NCBI RefSeq assembly: GCF_032362555.1
Contig: NC_083532.1
Location: 1,997,001-2,061,000 of the forward strand
Length of the DNA stretch: 64,000 nucleotides
Source: Amyelois transitella
Lineage: Eukaryota; Arthropoda; Insecta; Lepidoptera; Pyralidae
Direction of reading: 5' to 3'
Shown: piece by piece, positions 50,935 through 63,813 of the stretch
Position numbering within the stretch: the first letter of the stretch is position 1
How the letters are laid out: each line of letters begins with the position of its first letter
The notes under the pieces: generated by a model
The model's input: the letters and a program-made list of their open reading frames with translations, nothing else
What the model was told of the DNA's origin: nothing
The model's database searches: none
Made by a program: the position numbers and the translations under genes

Positions 50935-51270
50935 TTTTTCCCAGGAGGGGTAGACAGAGATTAGATCTTTCTGTATGCTTCGATCTTGCATATGTCTTTC
51001 GCTTCATCTTAATAAAAAGATATATATAATTACATCTATATACCTTGCGAGCTTGATAGACCCAGCAATCTTGAAAAGACAGAAAGGACATGTTTAGCTC
51101 AATGGCTTAATAATGGCATTGAGATTCAAATGATGACAGCCCATCGCCTAAAAGAAGGATCCCACGTTTATTAGCCTATTCCCTAGTCGCCTTTTACGAC
51201 ATCCACGCGAAAGAGATGTAGTGGTCCTATTCTATTCTATACTCTATTGGTGCCGGGAACCACACGGCAC
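50935..51270 (-). repeat. Family B fragment and full family A, reverse
   Basis: 50935-51010 is an eroded family B end (AGGAGGGGTAGACAGAG). 51021-51270 is family A to GGAACCACACGGCAC. Confidence 0.75.
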
Positions 51271-53010
51271 ATTCATCAATATTTTATGCAAACTTATCGT
51301 TAGTCTAAGAAGTATGCTGGGATCATGGCATAGGTATATATGCAAATATGTCTCTTCAGCTTAGCATCTTGATAAGACCTATAAGAGTCTTTAATTTGTC
51401 CATTCACCAGAACGTCCCCATTACGAAGCTAATAAATTTTGATGATGCATGAACGATCTCAAAACCTGAATAAAAAATAATGCAAATGCAATGTCAAAAC
51501 ACAGATGTCACATATAAACAAACAAAATTTAATTTAGCACATAATTAGGGCATTCCTGTTATTTTTTTTCTGGAGCGATTTTCAGTAAGTGGGCAGGATA
51601 ATGAGCGAGATAGGTGTAGGGAATTTCATAGGATAGAAAGGGAGAGATGCGGTGTGTACTTTCTCTTATAGATTTGCTGAAAGTGCCTTATGTTGAGTTT
51701 TCAGTGCCGGGCGATGGGCCGTGGTGTACGGACGTATACCTCCAGGTTTTCCCGCGCGATTTTCCGCAGTTTTTTACATGCTAAATTATAAAAATTTGGG
51801 CGATGTACATCTATAATAATTTGTAGGACGAACAAGTGACCTTTGGGATTGTTTTATTCACACAGTATTCAGACAGTGATATAAATATCTAATAATAAAG
51901 CATTAAATCTGTCGAATGCTTCGTTTGTAAAGGATTGATGAGTGTTTGTGGTGAAACATTTTCTGTATTCTATGTTGTAGCTTTCTTTGCCTTCGTGTGT
52001 AGTGTTTTAAAAAGTAAAATGTGAAACAGTTCTGTTTTTTTTTAATTTGGAAGTTTGTTGAACAGGTACGTACGTATTTTTTTTTAAAGAATAAAATAAT
52101 AAGACATTATTTTTCCATGGTGATGTTTCAAGCAATCGCAAATTAGAGTAATAATTTGAACTTGAAAGCGTAAACAAATATTAATTTCTTAATTTCATAA
52201 ATACATAAAAATAATCACTTCTCTATTTCTTATACATCGTGGTGGAGATAGTCGATTTAATATCTACTGAGACTATCTTATGTTAAATTCTGGAATCGCC
52301 TAACTATTTGGAAAAATATCTATACCGCAGTCCCTTGATCGACGTATACTAACGTCGTGGGGACAAACTCACGTGGCTTTTAAAGCAACTAGGTACTTAA
52401 ATCAATAGGTACTTAGTATTTACTAGTTATATCGATGATTTAAATAAGTATGGTACCTACATGATTAAGACCTAAAATAATTTTATTAATATCCAAGATA
52501 AGATCATGTATTTTTTCCGGAGGGGTAGGCAGAGATCTTTGCACTTGCAGCGAACCTTACATCTTTTGCATCACATTCATCCATCAAATAAACGCCAGGA
52601 GACTGATTTAATGACTCATCAAAATCTTTCGCATTAGTAATTAGTAGGATCGGAATGGTCACTCGACAAGTTTCAATTATTATTATTTTTTGGTGGCAAC
52701 TGTCCCACAGGCAGAGACACAAACGAATAACACCTCTTCTTTCTTGCAAGGGGTTAAAATGTAAACAAATGTAAACTGATACCATTCGTTGTGCAAATTG
52801 ATGACGTAATAGTGTAGGTATGTTTACTTTTGTATTGCAACTGTGTACTAACTTTTATTACCCAGTTCTATTCTTGTGGGCATTTCGGAATTAAAATTGT
52901 ATCCTTACCCATGGCTTACATGCTGGTATGATAGCAAAGAAAAAGCATAGTGTTTGCCAGCTTCTCTATCCGTGCAGACTGTAAAAGCCAATTAAGGGAA
53001 ATTTTAGATG
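51271..53010. other. Unassigned DNA with small repeat scraps
   Basis: 51400-51425 is a family B-like head (CAGAACGTCCCCATTA), and 52505-52560 a reverse family B end. No gene seen; the TGTGAAACAGTTCTG region near 52020 has no coding signature. Confidence 0.4.
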
Positions 53011-53425
53011 GTGCCGTGTAGCTCCTGGTGCCAATAGAAAAAAGAATAGGACTACTCCATCTCTTTCCCATGGATGTCGTAAAAGGCGACTAAGGGATTG
53101 GCTTATAAACATGGGATACTGCTTGTAGGCGATGGGCTAGCAACCTGTCACTATTTGAATCTCAATTCTATTATTAAGCCAAACAGCTGAACGTGGCCTT
53201 TGAGTCTTTTCGAGACTTTGCTCTTTCTATCTCATTATGAAAAAGACGTGATTAAATGTATATGGTTGTATGTTACTTAACAGTGATTATTTTGAATAGG
53301 ACCACTTGTTCTTCTTCACATACATAACGCACATCACGACATTACGGAGTAAACAGAGCCAATAGCCAAGACCTAAGAGTCTCAAGGTTGATAGCCCGTC
53401 GCTTAAAAAAATTTCCAAGCATTCT
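53011..53425. repeat. Family A full copy (plus) and eroded copy (minus)
   Basis: 53011-53262 runs from GTGCCGTGTAGCTCCTGGTG to the tail. 53330-53425 is a degenerate reverse piece. Confidence 0.75.
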
Positions 53426-54760
53426 AAGTTCATATATTTTTAAAGTCAAATAATAAGGTTACCATATAAAATCGAAATAATACATCTAGATTACTAAGTA
53501 TTTACTTAATAGTAAGGTATTAACCTTGATTTATGACCATTAGGTTGCATATGACATGTTAACAGTTTCCTTATCAGTAAAATGCGTCATCTAATCAATA
53601 TTATAACTAGATTGTTTTCTCTCAAACTTGTATAGAAATATCAGTCGGTGGTCAAATTAATAAAAACAATTAAAAAAAGACTATGCTTTTCTTTTTATTA
53701 GTTGCATGCATAAATTTTACCTATTATATGATTGGTATTTGATTTATTTAGTACTATTGACCCACCTGGCTTCACACGGGTTGCATTTATAAATAAAAAC
53801 CTTCCTGAGGGAACCCTCATCCCAAAATCAGGAACAAAACTCCTATACAACTTTCGGAGATAAGCGCATATATTACAGACAGAACAAATAGGGGAAATTT
53901 ACTTTTTAATATGTAGTCACTAATACTTTAAATGTGACTGGCAAATAAGATATAGTTATGCACTTAAGTATTAAGAAATCGTTTCAGTCTTCACTCGGAG
54001 AGAAAACATAAAACAATAAACTAAACGCAGGTCGACGTTTGGCAGCTATGAATACCTACTATGTTACAATCTAGAACAGTTAATCTATTCTTAACCCATA
54101 ACCAAACCACATTAATTTTAATAGTTCCAAAAATAAAAGCATTCGATAACTTGCATCATGTATGTATTTCGCGCCCAAATTTAAACGTCAAAACAATTTT
54201 GTTTTCTTAAAAATAAGCCGAAACGAGGCAAAGGAATACCGCTCTAATTCCATACACAAGTAAAATAAATAAAATACGTAACGCCCGCTTGTTTGTATTC
54301 GTTATCACTGGCCTTGCGCAAATAAAGTAACAATGCTGGAAATATCGAGTAACTGTTCCTATACTGGGGAAATAATATTGACACAACTATAACATAGTTT
54401 TGTTTGAAAAAAAAAAAAAGAATGTGGCAAAGGAAAATTATGAAGGCAGGTATCGTGTGGCGAGTGGAAAGATGTAAGTAGGTAGTATCTGCTTGCAACG
54501 ATCATAATTAATTTAAAAGAAAAATATAGCTTTATTGAAATTAAACCAAAGTTAAATAATATTTATACATCTACAGCTATTGGAATGAGACCAATATCAA
54601 TCGATGTTTTCCTTATAAAGTCATCGTACCTACTGCAATACTAACACGTTCATTGCTACTATGATAAAGCAGCTCCGTTTGTAAATAAATAAGTTTACGT
54701 TCCACATACCTACGCAATATGCCAAAATTACAATTGAATTATTTCTTTATACCTAAGTTC
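53426..54760. other. Unassigned AT-rich DNA
   Basis: No gene or clear repeat, apart from a much eroded family B trace at 54425-54500. Confidence 0.4.
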
Positions 54761-55190
54761 ATACATAAATATCATCATGTCTACATATATCCCTTGCGGG
54801 GTAGACAGAGCCAACATTCTTGAAAAGACTGATAGGCCACGTTCAGCTGTTTGGCTTAACGATAGAATTGAAATTCAAATAGTGACAGGTTGCTAGCCCA
54901 TCGCCTAAAAGAAGAATCTAAAGTTCGTAAACCAATCCCTTAGTCGCCTTTTACGACATCCATGGGAAAGAGATGGAGTAGTCCTATTCTTTTTTCTATT
55001 GATGCCTGGAACCACACGACACTTTGATCACAGTAACATATATCTAGTCGACGTACAGTGCAGGTTTCCTCACGATGTTTTCGCTCACCGTAAGAGCATC
55101 GGTTAGTGCTCAAACTAATAATAATAATGTTTTAAAAGTGGAAGGATGTGGTCTCTGCCTACCCCTTCGGAAAAGAGGCGTGTTTATGTT
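54761..55190. repeat. Family A (minus), family C end, family B end (plus)
   Basis: 54761-55022 is a full family A. 55058-55110 is the family C terminus (GGTTTCCTCACGATGTTTTC). 55135-55190 is the family B terminus (CTCTGCCTACCCCTTCGG). Confidence 0.75.
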
Positions 55191-55382
55191 GTTTCTTAGA
55201 TTTCCTGTAATTCCCACTGAGGCGGAAAAAATGGGTTATTGTGTAACAATTGTCCGTCTAAAGCTCGCCTCAAAGCTTTAGGAGTACTGAGAACAAAATG
55301 AGTACCATAAATAAGTAAGCAAGTTGCGATGAACAACACTATTCGTGGGTGAAGCCGGGAGCATGAGCTAGTATACAATCCT

Positions 55383-55598
55383 ACTTCCTACTAATATTAT
55401 AAATGCGAAAGTTTGTGAGTATGTCAGGATGTCAGTATGGATGTTTGTTACTCTTTCACGCAAAAACTACTGGCACCGATTACGATGAAATTTGGTATGT
55501 AGGTAGCTGAAGACCCAGAATAACATATAGGCTACATATTTATCCCGGAGTTCCCCCGAGATTGAATCCACGCGGACGAAGTCGCGGGCGGCCTATAG
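55383..55598 (+). repeat. Family D element, subtype 1
   Basis: TAATATTATAAATGCGAAAG to ACGCGGACGAAGTCGCGGGC. It is a close relative of the 47843 copy. Confidence 0.8.
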
Positions 55599-55734
55599 TG
55601 TTTTCATAAAAGAAATATTCATAGCCGCCCTGACGAGCAACTTGTTGATTGTTTTCAACAAATTGTCACGTTTACTTCATAATTAACTTACGAAGTCACC
55701 TGTTTGAATCCTCCCTTTATTCCCCAGCTGTAGC

Positions 55735-56030
55735 GTGACACGCGCGACGCCGTTTATATCGCGCGCAAAACTGTCGCTGTCACGTTTCATCACTACATAG
55801 TATAAAACAAAGTCGCTATTTTAGTCTGTTTGCCTGTATGCTTAAATCTTTAAAATTACGCAACGGATTTTGATGCGGTTTTTTGTAACAGGTAGAGTGA
55901 TTCAAGAGAAAGGTTTTTATGTATAATTTTTTCCGAATTTTGCACCCGTGCACAGCCGGGTCAATAGGGTCAATAGTGTCATAATAAAAACCGAAACAGC
56001 GATAGTTTCTCGCGCGGTGAAAACGTTGTG
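55735..56030. mobile_element. Family G foldback split by another element
   Basis: Left half 55735-55795 ends CACGTTTCAT, right half about 55975-56030 begins TGTCATAATAAAA; the intact copy at 2690-2812 reads straight through this point. The insert (55796-55974) reads CGCAACGGATTTTGATGCGG and CACCCGTGCACAGCCGGG, a third subtype related to family D. Confidence 0.7.
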
Positions 56031-56217
56031 GCGATATTTTTTGTGTGATTAATTTTCATTTAATAAATAAAAATAAATGGGAATTCTAGAAAAAATCTAA
56101 GGGATAGAAAAACGGAAGATGGTTAATGGTCTTTTAATTCTTTTGCACTCCAGAAAAAGGAACGTCTAATAAACTTGGGATTCTTCATTGAAACGATGGG
56201 ATACGAGTAGCAACCTG

Positions 56218-56359
56218 TCATGTATTTGAATCTCAATTCCATCACATCATACAAGCTGATCTTGGCCGTTGACTCAAACCCGGGACTTTCATGTATTTGA
56301 ATCTCAATTCCATCACATCATACAAGCTGATCTTGGCCGTTGACTCAAACCCGGGACTT
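56218..56359. repeat. Exact 71-bp tandem duplication
   Basis: Units 56218-56288 and 56289-56359 appear identical base for base. Each holds a family A-like ATTTGAATCTCAATTCCATC and a SINE-like CTCAAACCCGGGACTTT. Confidence 0.93.
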
Positions 56360-56694
56360 TTAAACCACAAGGGAGCATTTACCACTGCGCCCTAGAGGTT
56401 GTCTAAACATTTATCTGCCTGTAGCTGTATAAAACAGTCCCCGACGACAAGTAAACAAATATGGTAAATAAACATGGAAAATCAATACGTCGCCGTTTGA
56501 GGGCGCTGCGATCGCTTTAACTGAAGGAAATTGTGTGGGCTTATCTAGAAAATGTATCATTATTGAAAATGTCTGCTCTATTACGGCAGATTCTAGCTAG
56601 ATATTGCTTTTATTACGGAGACTTGTAAATGAGAATGTTGAAAGGTTGTTTACTAGCTGCCCGGCACGGTTTTGCCCGTGGTACATAGTCGTAA

Positions 56695-56870
56695 ATACGT
56701 ACATAAATCACGCCTCCTTCCCGGAGGGGTAGGCAGAGGCCACATCCTTCCACTTGCCACGATTCCTGCATACTTTTTTCGCTTCTATCACATTCATTAA
56801 TCACTTCATGCAAGCTCGTCGGTTTCGGGTACTCTTGACCAGACCTTTTGCCAGAACGGCGCCGTTAAAG
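56695..56870 (-). repeat. Family B, long copy
   Basis: ACATAAATCACGCCTCCTTC to CCAGAACGGCGCCG. Confidence 0.75.
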
Positions 56871-57049
56871 GTAGTTAGTAGTAGTAGTAAGGTAAAGGTA
56901 CGTTAAATACTTACATATTACACTAAATAGCCGTAAATACTTGCAGATAGATCTGATGTTAATTTTAAATGGTGAAAGAATTTTCGTGATCCGATCAGCA
57001 TTTCCAAAGATTTGTCGTTACAAACAAACAAACAATCAGTGTTACAATT

Positions 57050-57290
57050 TTGTGTGGTGCCAGCAGAGTAGAATAGCACTACCCCAAATCTTCCCGTGGA
57101 TATCGTAAGAGGCGATTTAGGCATTAAACGGGAGGTGGGCAGCAGCGCCTCCTACTCTGATAAGACAACTTAGTCCAGAATCAATAGTCACTGCGGTTAC
57201 CAAGCCACCTGCTCAGCGTGGAGACTATGGGTATAATCCCCCCATTTCTGGGGAGGCCTTAGTGTAGCAGTGGACCTTTATAGACGACTA
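57050..57290. repeat. Unclassified interspersed repeat
   Basis: GGAGGTGGGCAGCAGCGCCT and GTGTAGCAGTGGACCTTTAT resemble 3' ends of lepidopteran LINEs that finish in CAGCAGTGG-type motifs. Partial, family unsure. Confidence 0.45.
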
Positions 57291-57342
57291 GCTGTGCCTA
57301 CGTTTGGGCGTTTCGGAATAAATCTTGATACATTCATACTTC

Positions 57343-58220
57343 ACTAGCTGTGCCCACGACTTCGGCCGCGTGGAATAGTTATTTTTGGCATCATTGAACC
57401 CCTCAAGGATGAATAATTTTCCCCGTTTTTTCACACTTTCCATTATTTTTTCTCTCCTAAAAGTTGCATTGTGATGTTATATAGCCTAAAGCCTTCCTCG
57501 ATAAATGGTCTTTTCAACACAAAAACAATTTTTCAAATCTAACCAATAGTTCTTAAGATTAGCGCGTTCAAACAAACAAACTCTTCAGCTTTATAATATT
57601 AGTATAGATTGAGTTTAAGGTAACAATTTTAATCTTACCTTTTTGTAGAGGAACTCGGGGTTCGCCGTTTGATCAAGACCCTGGATTAGGTGGGTCAGGT
57701 TTTTACACAAAGGGGCTCACATCTGCCTTTCGCAACCTTTGCAGGAACCCCTTAATTAACAACACATATTTTTGGATAAAAATTAATAGATATAATAACG
57801 TTGATACAAATCTTAACAAATAATGCATTAATTTCGACCAAAGATTACCATAAAAACGGTCCTAGTGGGCTAATCTTGAAAGATAGGCATAAACTGTCGC
57901 GGACATTTTTTTAGATTATTTCAAGAGGAATAATTCTTTCATACATATATTTTTGGTATCTTAAACCGTATTCGCAGCGCACGCAACGGAAGCCCTCAAT
58001 TTTGAATAATTTTCCCCGTTTCTTTTCACATTTTCCATTATTTATTCGCTCCTAATAGTTGCAGCGTGATGTTATATAGCCTAAAGCCTTCCTTGATAAA
58101 TGATCTATTCAACACAAAAATAATTTTTCAATTCGAACCATTATTTTTGTTCCTGAGATTAGCGCGTTCAAACAAACAAACTCTTCATGGCTGCATGGCT
58201 TTATAATATTAGTATAGATT
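57343..58220 (-). repeat. Two family D subtype 2 copies with a family C fragment between
   Basis: 57343-57608 and 57985-58220 both hold GTGATGTTATATAGCCTAAA and end TAATATTAGTATAGATT. 57650-57755 is family C (GGTGGGTCAGGTTTTTACAC). Confidence 0.75.
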
Positions 58221-58567
58221 TGGATTGCAATTGTGTCTCACTCAACAAAAATTCTTATTCTAGTCGGAAATAAGAGAAAGTATAAAATAATTCAAACGCG
58301 ACTAGTATAATATAAATAAACTGCGGCCATATTTGAATTGCGGTTAACCCTTTTCACAGCGAAAATTCCGGTGGGCAGAAATATTTTCGTCGTCCAATTA
58401 TATTTCTGAATTTATCAAATGTTAATAGCGGGGTAAATCAATTTGGGTTTCATTGGGATATATTTGGAATCGCAATTTATACGGACCCGAAAGCTGTCTA
58501 GGTTATTTTCTGAGCGATCAGCGTACTTAGCAACAATTTGCAAATTTTCTAAACGGTTTTCTTTATA

Positions 58568-58820
58568 CATAAATAAATAAATATATACGGGAAAAATTAC
58601 ACAGATTTAGTTAGCCTCGAAGTACTCGTAAGTTCGAGACTTGTGTTACGAGATACTAACTCAACGATACTATATTTTATAATAAATACTTATATAGATA
58701 CACATCCAAGACCCAGGCCAATCAGAAAACAGTTCTTTTCTCATCATGCCTTGGCCGGGATTCGAACCCGGGACCTCCGGTGTCACAGACAAGCGTACTA
58801 CCACAGAGGCCGTCCGAAAT
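58568..58820 (-). repeat. tRNA-derived SINE (T), full copy
   Basis: Reverse of the 19397 copy, with intact B-box (complement of GGATTCGAACCCGGG) and A-box region. Confidence 0.85.
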
Positions 58821-59112
58821 GCAGGCGACTAACTTTGGGAAAAGTAGGGTTTCAACCTGTGTTTCTCGGTTTATTGTTCGGATCATTTAACCTTTTGACT
58901 ATGGAAGAGAAAGAAGAACATAATAGATAGCTTTAAATTAACTAGTCCGTTGGATAGAATCGCTGAATCCTTTTCTAATAGGATTCCCTATCTAGCAAAT
59001 ATTTTACAAGAAGCTCAGTGCAAAGCGGTACTTAAAACGGTAGGCGGCTTGGGTACAAAGTAAATAGGGAATGCAAAGAACAGAGTCCAAGCTAGAAACA
59101 AAAATTAATCAA

Positions 59113-59370
59113 TACTCATCTATACTAATATTATAAAGCTGAAGAGTTTGTTTGTTTGAACGCGCTTATCCCAGGAACAACTGGTTCGAATTAAAAATTC
59201 TCTTTGCGTCGAATACACCATTTGTCGAGGAAGGCATAAGGCTATATTACATCACGCTGCAACTATAAGGAGCAAAGAAATAATGAAAAAGGTGCAAAAA
59301 AAAACGGGGTTAATTATTCATCCTTCCTTAACTATTCCACGCGGACGAAGTCGCAGGCACAGCTAGTCTT
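59113..59370 (+). repeat. Family D element, subtype 2
   Basis: TACTAATATTATAAAGCTGA to CGCGGACGAAGTCGCAGGC, then ACAGCTAGT. Confidence 0.8.
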
Positions 59371-59509
59371 ATATATAAAATTGTCGTGTCACAATGTTCG
59401 TTGCCGTACTCCTCCAAAACGGCTTGACCGATTCTCATGAAATTTTGTGAGCATTTTGAGTTGGTCTGAGAATCGGCCAACATCTGTTTTTCATACCCTT
59501 TAGTGAAAG

Positions 59510-59686
59510 AATGGGACCACTCCATCTCTTTCCCATGAATGTCGTAAAAGGCGACTAAGAGATAGGCTTACAAACTTCAATTCTATCGTTAAGCCAAATA
59601 GCTGAACGTGGCCATTCAGTCCTTTCAAGACTGTGGGCTCTGTCTACCCCGCAAGGGATATAGACGTGACCATATGTATGTATTTA
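59510..59686 (+). repeat. Family A with internal deletion
   Basis: Starts at ATGGGACCACTCCATCTC and lacks the middle segment around GGGCTAGCAACC. It keeps the 3' end and tail. Confidence 0.75.
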
Positions 59687-59796
59687 TGTAGGTATGTTCT
59701 TTGTGATTTCCAGTTAGGACGCAGCGTCACTTCATTTTCGATTACGCCACGCATAATAATATGTTTACAGCATAGTGTAAATCCACGGAAACAATA

Positions 59797-60018
59797 GTGT
59801 AGGTCAGTCTTTCCCAAAGTGGGCGATAACGCCCCCTTGTGGGCGCTGCAGGTCTCAAAGGGGGCGGTAAGAGACCCAGAATAATTAATAATAATTAATT
59901 AAACTAATTTGAAGTTACAGTGGTTTTTGTATAGGTGAAAAAATGGGGGCGCTAAAAAAAATATTTATTCTCAAAGTGGGCAGTAGACAAAATAAGTTTG
60001 GGACTCTCTGGTGTAGGT
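59797..60018. mobile_element. hAT-type MITE with 8-bp target duplication
   Basis: The element at 59805-60010 is flanked on both sides by GTGTAGGT. Its ends are CAGTCTTTCCCAAAGTGGGC and, reversed, CAGAGAGTCCCAAAC; internally it has GGGGGCGCTAAAAAAA. A CAG terminus and 8-bp duplication are hallmarks of hAT elements. At 206 bases it carries no transposase. Confidence 0.9.
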
Positions 60019-60200
60019 AATAGTTTAATTTAACTATTTTAATAAACCGGCTATGCCCAATCTGTAACTATGTACATTGGCCCATTTTAAAAATAGCCGA
60101 TCTATTTTCCGTACGATAGCTGAAACGTGTTGATTTGAGGTGGCTACCTTTGCTTCTTTTATGCGTAGCCCCATTGGCAAAGCGTACGCGTATGGTTTGA

Positions 60201-60560
60201 TACATACATACATACATATGGTCACGTCTATATCCCTTGCGGAGAAGACAGAGCCAACAGTCTTGAAGACTGAATGGCCACGTTCAGCTGTTTGGCTTAG
60301 TGATAGAATTGGGATTCAAATAGTGACAAGTTGCGTGCCCATCGCCCAAAAAAAGAATCGCAAATTTATAAGCCTTAGTTGCCTTCTACGAAATTGGAAA
60401 GAAATGAAGTGGTCCTATTCTTTTTTTTTGTTTTGGTGCCGGGAACCACGGTTTACATATCAGAAAATGATGTATGCAGAGATCGTGGCAAGTGGAAAGA
60501 GGTAGTCTCTGCCTACCCCTCCGGGAAAGAGGCGTGATTTTATGTATGTATGTATGTAGA
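60201..60560. repeat. Family A (minus) followed by family B end (plus)
   Basis: 60201-60450 is family A. 60470-60560 is the family B end from GATGTATGCAGAGATCGTGG to GGCGTGATTTTATG and a TATG tail. A small family A scrap is at 60813-60855. Confidence 0.8.
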
Positions 60561-60855
60561 AAATGATGATAAAGACAAACTACTTACTACGTTTGTATAG
60601 GTATATAAATGGATCAAACAATCTTTTCTGAACGGGTCACGTACAAATTGGATGTAAGAAAATACGATAGCGGTGTACCAAGTTGAAACGTGTATAGCAT
60701 GTTACGACGATTGTACATATATATATATATAACTAGGTATGTGCGTAAATCGAGATACCATAATACCTATCTATATAAATAATAAAGTTTATATATAGAA
60801 CTGTATTTCTTTCCCATGGATGTCCCAAAGGCGACTAAGGGATAGGCATGGGTTT

Positions 60856-62274
60856 TGTTAAAAAAAATACATTTATTTCAAATTGGACTGTACCTAAACC
60901 GTTCGACCGCCGATTTTCTAAAACTATTGTCATAATAATTCCCACTCGATGGAACTTTACGACCGTTATCCAGAAAACAATAAAGACATAAAAGAAATTG
61001 GATTTACGACTGAAATCGTGGATTGAAAATAGAATACACGACCAGAATAGAACGAATGAAATGATTCATCATACCTAGCTGATAATACTGATTGTATTCT
61101 CAGTAGGGAACTGAATTTTATTAAGGCAATTGTAATAGAAACAGCTAAAACTCTTGTTCGAGAGAAAGAAGTATGTTGTCGTCTCTGTCTCTCATGTAAG
61201 AGGCGCGATTTTAATTATGCATATGTGTATATTTTACTGTAAAAATAAGTTATTTCGGTCTGATCTCATAATCTCTCCCTGATCCAGTCTGGAATATTTT
61301 CTATTCCATTTTAATGTCGGTTAAATTTCTAAAACCTTTATCTTGGTGTAGCAAACACTTTCCTGAAAACCGCATCAATATCGCTTCAACGAAACGCGAA
61401 ATAATCACGGACACACATACATACTTACATACATACACATCAAATTGAGAACCAGCTTTTTGTTGAAGGCGGTTAAAAAAAAAATGAAATACACAGATTT
61501 TGAACAAAAAAAAAAAAAGATTGATGAAATCCCACGAGAAAAGAGGCGTAATTATAACGTTATGTGACAACAGACAACGTGAAAAAAAAAAGAGAAAAAC
61601 ACACCTCGTAAATTGTTGAAAACATAAACAAGATATATTATATTATAGAACGGTCGGTCATACAGATTATATCAGATTAATGGCTCAGCTATCTTCTTTG
61701 ATGTTGATAATAAATAACAGATGCCAAAAACATGCAATTTGTATGGCGTAGACGACAAGCGACATGATGTTTTAGCCCATCAAAATTTGTAAGGTTAAAT
61801 TTTGCGTGCTTTGATTTTAAATTGGGCAAAATGAGGTTAACATCTCTTAGTTGGCCAGGAAAAAGTTGTATTTAATTATGTTTTTTTTTTTATATAGGGT
61901 CACGGAGGTCAGAAGGACATTCACTTGTATTTTAATAAAGTCTTCTTATTCTTCTCTTTAATAACCTGATTTCATTACACTTGGTCTTAAGTCTCTATGT
62001 TTAAAATTTATTCTTTAACTTTTCTGTATAACTATTGATCAGTGCGTACCGGGTTAAAAAAAAAGAAAAATCAGACCACATGCCAATTTTTTTTTAAAAA
62101 CACTGACCCAGTGTTTTGGTTTGAAAAGTTTGGAATGGATCTCAATTGTTGCTTTCGAGATTATCAGGAAAAGTTTAATAAATGCGATTTAAATAATAAT
62201 TTTACTGGATTTCTTTCAAAAATATCTATTCAAATATTCTTATTTCATTAACCGATATAAATAAAATAATGAAT
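60856..62274. other. Unassigned AT-rich DNA
   Basis: Only traces: an eroded family B end at 61140-61215 and a dispersed element end at 61440-61475 (AAATTGAGAACCAGC, GGCGGTTAAAA). No gene. Confidence 0.4.
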
Positions 62275-62280
62275 ATTTAC

Positions 62281-62870
62281 ATAAAAGCACGTCAATATCC
62301 CTTGCTGGGTAGACAGAGCCGTATTGAAAAGACTGATAGGCCACGTTCAGCTTTTTGGCTTGATGATAGAATTGAGATTCAAATAGTAACAGGTTGCTTG
62401 CTCATCGCCTAAAAAGAGGAATCCCAAGTATATAGCCTGATAATGAATATAGGTTTTAAAACATATGTTGTATCGACTATGCCTTATTCTTCTGCCTTCT
62501 CTCTAGTGAGGGTCCCCTTTGACCATGATCCTGGTTTGGGTTAGTCAGATTTTTACACGAATCGATTCCCGTCTGACCTCCGAAAAACAAATTCAAATTC
62601 ATAATTTTTATACATTATTATAGGATAATATCGCTTTATAATTGTCAAAACTTTTAGTTTCACAACATTTGTTGTCGTCAAATGAATTACTTAAAAACTA
62701 AGTTTACTGCCGCTTCCAAGGCGTCAGTGCAGAAGAAGCGGTAACAAACTGCACTGCAGCATTTTCTTTTTTTTTTTTAACCTTGCAGTGAAATCTTCCA
62801 CGTACCTCTTGGATCATTGTTACACATCCAGTTGTCTGACTGCAGATTTCCTCACGACGTTTTTTACAGA
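62281..62870. repeat. Family A (minus), then family C split by family E
   Basis: 62281-62435 is family A. Family C runs at 62490-62584 (GGGTTAGTCAGATTTTTACA) and resumes near 62810 (GTTACACATCCAGTTGTCTG). 62590-62775 is family E in between. Confidence 0.75.
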
Positions 62871-63308
62871 GCATAAGTTAACACTCAAAAGAGAGTCGCT
62901 TATGATTTGGACCGTTTTGATCTGAAGTGAGGTTTCGTTCGTGAAGGTATAATCGAGAATAATATCCCAAAATAATGTCTTAACGGGTAAAATTTCAGGA
63001 GTCTGGTGTGTGGGGGTGTCGTATTTACGAAGTTATATGTTTATTTTTTCTCTCTTTCGATCGAAATTTCATCTTTGGTTATAAAATAAACGTAAACAAT
63101 CTTATTATTAGTTAATTTAGTAGATTATCGTGTTCAAAAATTCATTTTTAAAATTATGTATAAGGTTAGTAACCTAAAAGTATTTTTTAATTAATATTTC
63201 TTAGTTCATTTTGCTTTTTAGGCACAAGCCATGAGAAGAAAAAGCACAAATTTTATATATTTCCGTAGCTAAAGAAATAGACTACCTACACCATTATATA
63301 GGCAGTTA

Positions 63309-63590
63309 ACTAAAATGTTGCCAGTATATTTCGTTGATTTTACACTGTCGTTTAAGTATTTCAACCTTAAAAAATTTCTATATATGCCTACTTGAATGAC
63401 AAAGGTGGCTGATAACTAAAATGTTGCCATAATATTTCGTTGATTATACACCCACGCTTAAGTTTTTTAGTACCTACCTAAAAATCGACTATAGCTACTT
63501 ACTTGAATAACAGAGGTAGTTAAAACTAAAATGTTGCCAGCATATATCGTTGATTTCACACTCGGATCACAAAAGATTTACTCCCACCGT
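63309..63590. repeat. Minisatellite, three units of 106-110 bp
   Basis: ACTAAAATGTTGCCA followed by TTTCGTTGATTTTACAC-like sequence begins units near 63309, 63415 and 63525. Units also share CTACTTGAATGACAAAGGT or close variants. Confidence 0.88.
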
Positions 63591-63813
63591 TGATTTACAC
63601 TTTTCCTTTGTACTTCGACCTACAATAGTTAATAGTCTTAATAGCAAACAGTCTGTCAGTTTGTTTGTCCAGGATATTTCGTTTGAAGTGTAAACGTGGA
63701 TTCGAACAATAATGTTTCTATGTCGGCAAAATGAGCTACTTCTACTATCGTTAAAAAAATTGGATTCACTTAGGGTTCAACTTTCATCTCATATTTGTAG
63801 TTACAAAATGTCT

